Part shown: piece by piece, positions 61,625 through 64,000 of the stretch
Layout of the letters: each line of letters begins with the position of its first letter
Position numbering within the stretch: the stretch's first letter is position 1
DNA from: Candidatus Poribacteria bacterium
GTDB taxonomy: Bacteria; Poribacteria; WGA-4E; WGA-3G
Direction: 5' to 3'
Assembly: GCA_026702755.1 (NCBI GenBank)
Contig: JAPPBX010000074.1
Location: forward strand, 1 to 64,000
DNA length: 64,000 nt
Translations under genes and position numbers: made by a program
Notes under the pieces: model-generated
Seen by the model: only the letters and a program-made list of their open reading frames with translations
What the model was told of the DNA's origin: nothing
The model's database searches: none

Positions 61625-62497
61625 AAATTGCCGGAGATACCTGCCGCCGAGGGCGAATCCGTCTAACCCTGGCGCACCGCGATCCTCGTTTTCGACACAG
61701 AGGACATAGTCATAGCTGGATTCCTGCAACGCACCGGTGATCGTACCCCAATTCAATTGACCGCGTCCGGGTACACGATATTGCCACCACCAGTTCCCAA
61801 TGATACCTTGTCGGAATTTCATCTGTGGACTGATTTCGCAATCCTTCACATCGGCGTAATACCACTTGCCGTTGAACATACGGATCGCATCTTCAGCGGG
61901 TAGAATTCCCATCCATAGCCAGTGCGACGGATCGCAGGACAGCCCCAGTGAATCTGATGGGATCGCGTCGAGGATACGTTCCCACATTTCGGGATTACAA
62001 GCGATGTTGCCCATGCGTACGGCGCAATCGAGTGCAAGCTGCACGCCTTTCTCTTCGGCGAAACGGACGACAGGTGTCCACATCTCTTTGAACCGTCCGA
62101 CGAGTTCAACGGACCTGTCCCCTGGATTTCCCGGTTCTGAGGAGAACTGCCCGTAGAAGTGCCAACTCACGGGACTGCCAGCGTAGGTCACGACCACTGG
62201 TGCCCCGAGAATAGAAGTAGCTTCGATTGCCTGCATCAAAGTGTCGCGCGCGTTCTCTCGTGTTTCCGGATCATCGTCAAGTAGGTTACTATGCGCTGTT
62301 AAGGCGGCGAGATATATACCATGACTCTCCAAAATTTCCTTGACCTCTTCGCCACCAGATTGTATAATGACACTCGGTTCAACAACGCCGGTGGCGTTAG
62401 GACGGATTGCGTCAAATCCGTTGGCTTTTGCCCACGCTGCGCATTCGGCAAGGCTCCAACCGCCGTCGCCTGCGCTGGTGCTGAAACTTAAATCCAT
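61619..62497 (-). CDS. Sugar phosphate isomerase/epimerase-like TIM-barrel protein
   Basis: A 292-residue protein of the AP-endonuclease-2-like TIM barrel group. The pattern LSCDPSHWLWMG, YYADVKDCE and VLCVENEDRGAPG holds metal-binding Asp, His and Glu positions used by xylose-isomerase-like enzymes. Members isomerise or epimerise sugars and inositols; the substrate is unknown. ATG 62497 is followed on the opposite strand by the glycosylase gene. The stop lies inside a dispersed repeat. Confidence 0.85.
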   Translation of the reverse strand: MDLSFSTSAGDGGWSLAECAAWAKANGFDAIRPNATGVVEPSVIIQSGGEEVKEILESHGIYLAALTAHSNLLDDDPETRENARDTLMQAIEATSILGAPVVVTYAGSPVSWHFYGQFSSEPGNPGDRSVELVGRFKEMWTPVVRFAEEKGVQLALDCAVRMGNIACNPEMWERILDAIPSDSLGLSCDPSHWLWMGILPAEDAIRMFNGKWYYADVKDCEISPQMKFRQGIIGNWWWQYRVPGRGQLNWGTITGALQESSYDYVLCVENEDRGAPGLDGFALGGRYLRQFL

Positions 62498-62536
62498 AAT
62501 TTTCCCTTTTCTTACAGCATTGAGGACTTTTTACGT

Positions 62537-63214
62537 ATGCAAATTCTATGTGAAGAAAATATTACTGAAAAACTATTTTCGCTCTATAATCAACTGCTTG
62601 CGCAACACGGGCATCGTAAGTGGTGGCCCGCAGATACGCCGTTTGAAGTGGCACTCGGTGCGATCCTAACGCAAGCGACATCGTGGCGCAATGTCGAGAA
62701 AGCGATGGAGAATCTCAAAAGTGCCGATGCTTTTACACCGGAAGAGATAGCTTCCATCAGCCAAGCTACATTGGAGCGGTTAATCCGACCCTCGCGTTAC
62801 TTTCGTATGAAGGCACAGAAGGTCCGTGCGTTTGTGGACTACATCGCTGAGCGTCCCATGCACGTGATGTTTAAGCAAGATGTCCCTGAATTGCGTGAAG
62901 AACTGCTTTCCATCTATGGTGTCGGTCCTGAAACAGCGGATACGATTATCCTCTACGCTGCGGGAAAACCAAGTTTTGTTGTTGATTCCTATACCTACAG
63001 ACTTTTCTCACGACTGGGATGGGTTACTGGGAACTATAACTATGAAAAACTTCGCGCCCTATTTATGGACAATCTCCCGCACGATGTTGATCTCTTCAAC
63101 GAATATCATGCGTTAATCGTTGGGCACGGTGCGAGAATCTGTCATAAAAAAACACCGAATTGCCAAGAGTGTCGTTTACGGACGTCTTGTGCCTATTACG
63201 AGTCGTCTGAATGA
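62537..63214 (+). CDS. Endonuclease III-like DNA glycosylase (MagIII-like)
   Basis: A 225-residue HhH-GPD protein. WWPADTPFEVALGAILTQAT and RPSRYFRMKAQKV resemble MagIII-type 3-methyladenine glycosylases. The hairpin GVGPETADTIIL precedes the catalytic Asp in FVVDSYTYRL. In endonuclease III a Lys sits in the hairpin (GVGRKTA); here it is Glu, which suggests a monofunctional glycosylase. A [4Fe-4S] loop is present (C-x6-C-x2-C-x5-C near the C-terminus). GAGGA lies upstream of ATG 62537. Confidence 0.88.
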   Translation: MQILCEENITEKLFSLYNQLLAQHGHRKWWPADTPFEVALGAILTQATSWRNVEKAMENLKSADAFTPEEIASISQATLERLIRPSRYFRMKAQKVRAFVDYIAERPMHVMFKQDVPELREELLSIYGVGPETADTIILYAAGKPSFVVDSYTYRLFSRLGWVTGNYNYEKLRALFMDNLPHDVDLFNEYHALIVGHGARICHKKTPNCQECRLRTSCAYYESSE

Positions 63215-63238
63215 CGAGTGGGTTGCAATCGGCTGCCG

Positions 63239-64000
<762 letters not shown>

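Overview
The window looks like chromosome of a Gram-negative-type bacterium, most plausibly a member of Candidatus Poribacteria or a close relative. That is an inference from gene content, not a database match. The outer envelope is shown by two TonB-dependent receptors, an Mla-type lipid transport operon and lipoproteins. The Poribacteria-like flavour comes from four phytanoyl-CoA-dioxygenase-family (PhyH) genes, two 14-repeat WD40 proteins, an exported fibronectin-III protein and a giant protein combining haem motifs, leucine-rich repeats, cohesin, dockerin and a type-IX-like C-terminal tail. Many genes start with TTG or GTG, and several sigma-70-like promoters with 17-base spacing can be read directly. 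No rRNA, tRNA, CRISPR, integrase or transposase was seen.

Layout. 1-805: left-edge exported FN3 protein (minus strand, cut by the window). 806-3782: repeat-rich stretch with a PfkB-family kinase flanked by two hairpin elements, then a nitroreductase. 3981-5334: an unknown charged protein and a coupled 39-residue basic protein (minus). 5860-11400: tandem TonB receptors. 11608-13318: tandem SAM methyltransferases. 13600-16817: the classic rpsF-ssb-rpsR-rplI-dnaB cluster behind a near-consensus promoter. 16826-20106: mlaE-mlaF-MCE, where the MCE protein carries a beta-rich C-terminal domain. 20184-25498: radA-yacL-ispD-ispF-cysS, an order resembling that of Firmicutes. 25566-26905: twin lipoproteins. 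27021-31676: dprA, an unknown gene, a toxin/antitoxin-like pair (PBECR-like and DUF2283), tsaD, tsaC and a membrane protein in one tight run.

31678-42230: a Gfo/Idh/MocA oxidoreductase (minus), a coiled-coil membrane mini-protein, guaB, a lone nuoI-like ferredoxin immediately followed by an orphan MT-A70 DNA methylase, a 932-residue protein I do not recognise, an LDH/MDH-like dehydrogenase, an XdhC-family protein and an acidic repeat protein. 42288-46618: three PhyH oxygenases, a DUF420 membrane protein behind a 33-bp tandem repeat, and an amidohydrolase. 46987-53918: two exported proteins (the cytochrome/LRR/cohesin/dockerin giant and a WD40 protein) that share a promoter-leader module. 53982-59499: a UvrD-like helicase with an inserted DnaQ-type exonuclease (minus), a DUF4926 protein and a cytoplasmic WD40 protein. 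59580-62497: a fourth PhyH with an altered metal motif, a DUF1611 protein and a sugar-phosphate-isomerase-like protein (all minus). 62537-64000: an endonuclease III/MagIII-like glycosylase and the C-terminal part of DNA ligase LigA (minus, cut by the right edge).

How it fits together. Housekeeping blocks for translation, replication, isoprenoid synthesis, tRNA t6A modification and purine synthesis alternate with accessory catabolic and surface genes. Small palindromic repeats of several families sit in the junctions. The most unusual items are the giant chimeric surface protein and its shared leader, the helicase-exonuclease insertion fusion, the PhyH protein lacking the HxD aspartate, the toxin/antitoxin-like pair wired to tsaD, and the unknown 932-residue protein.
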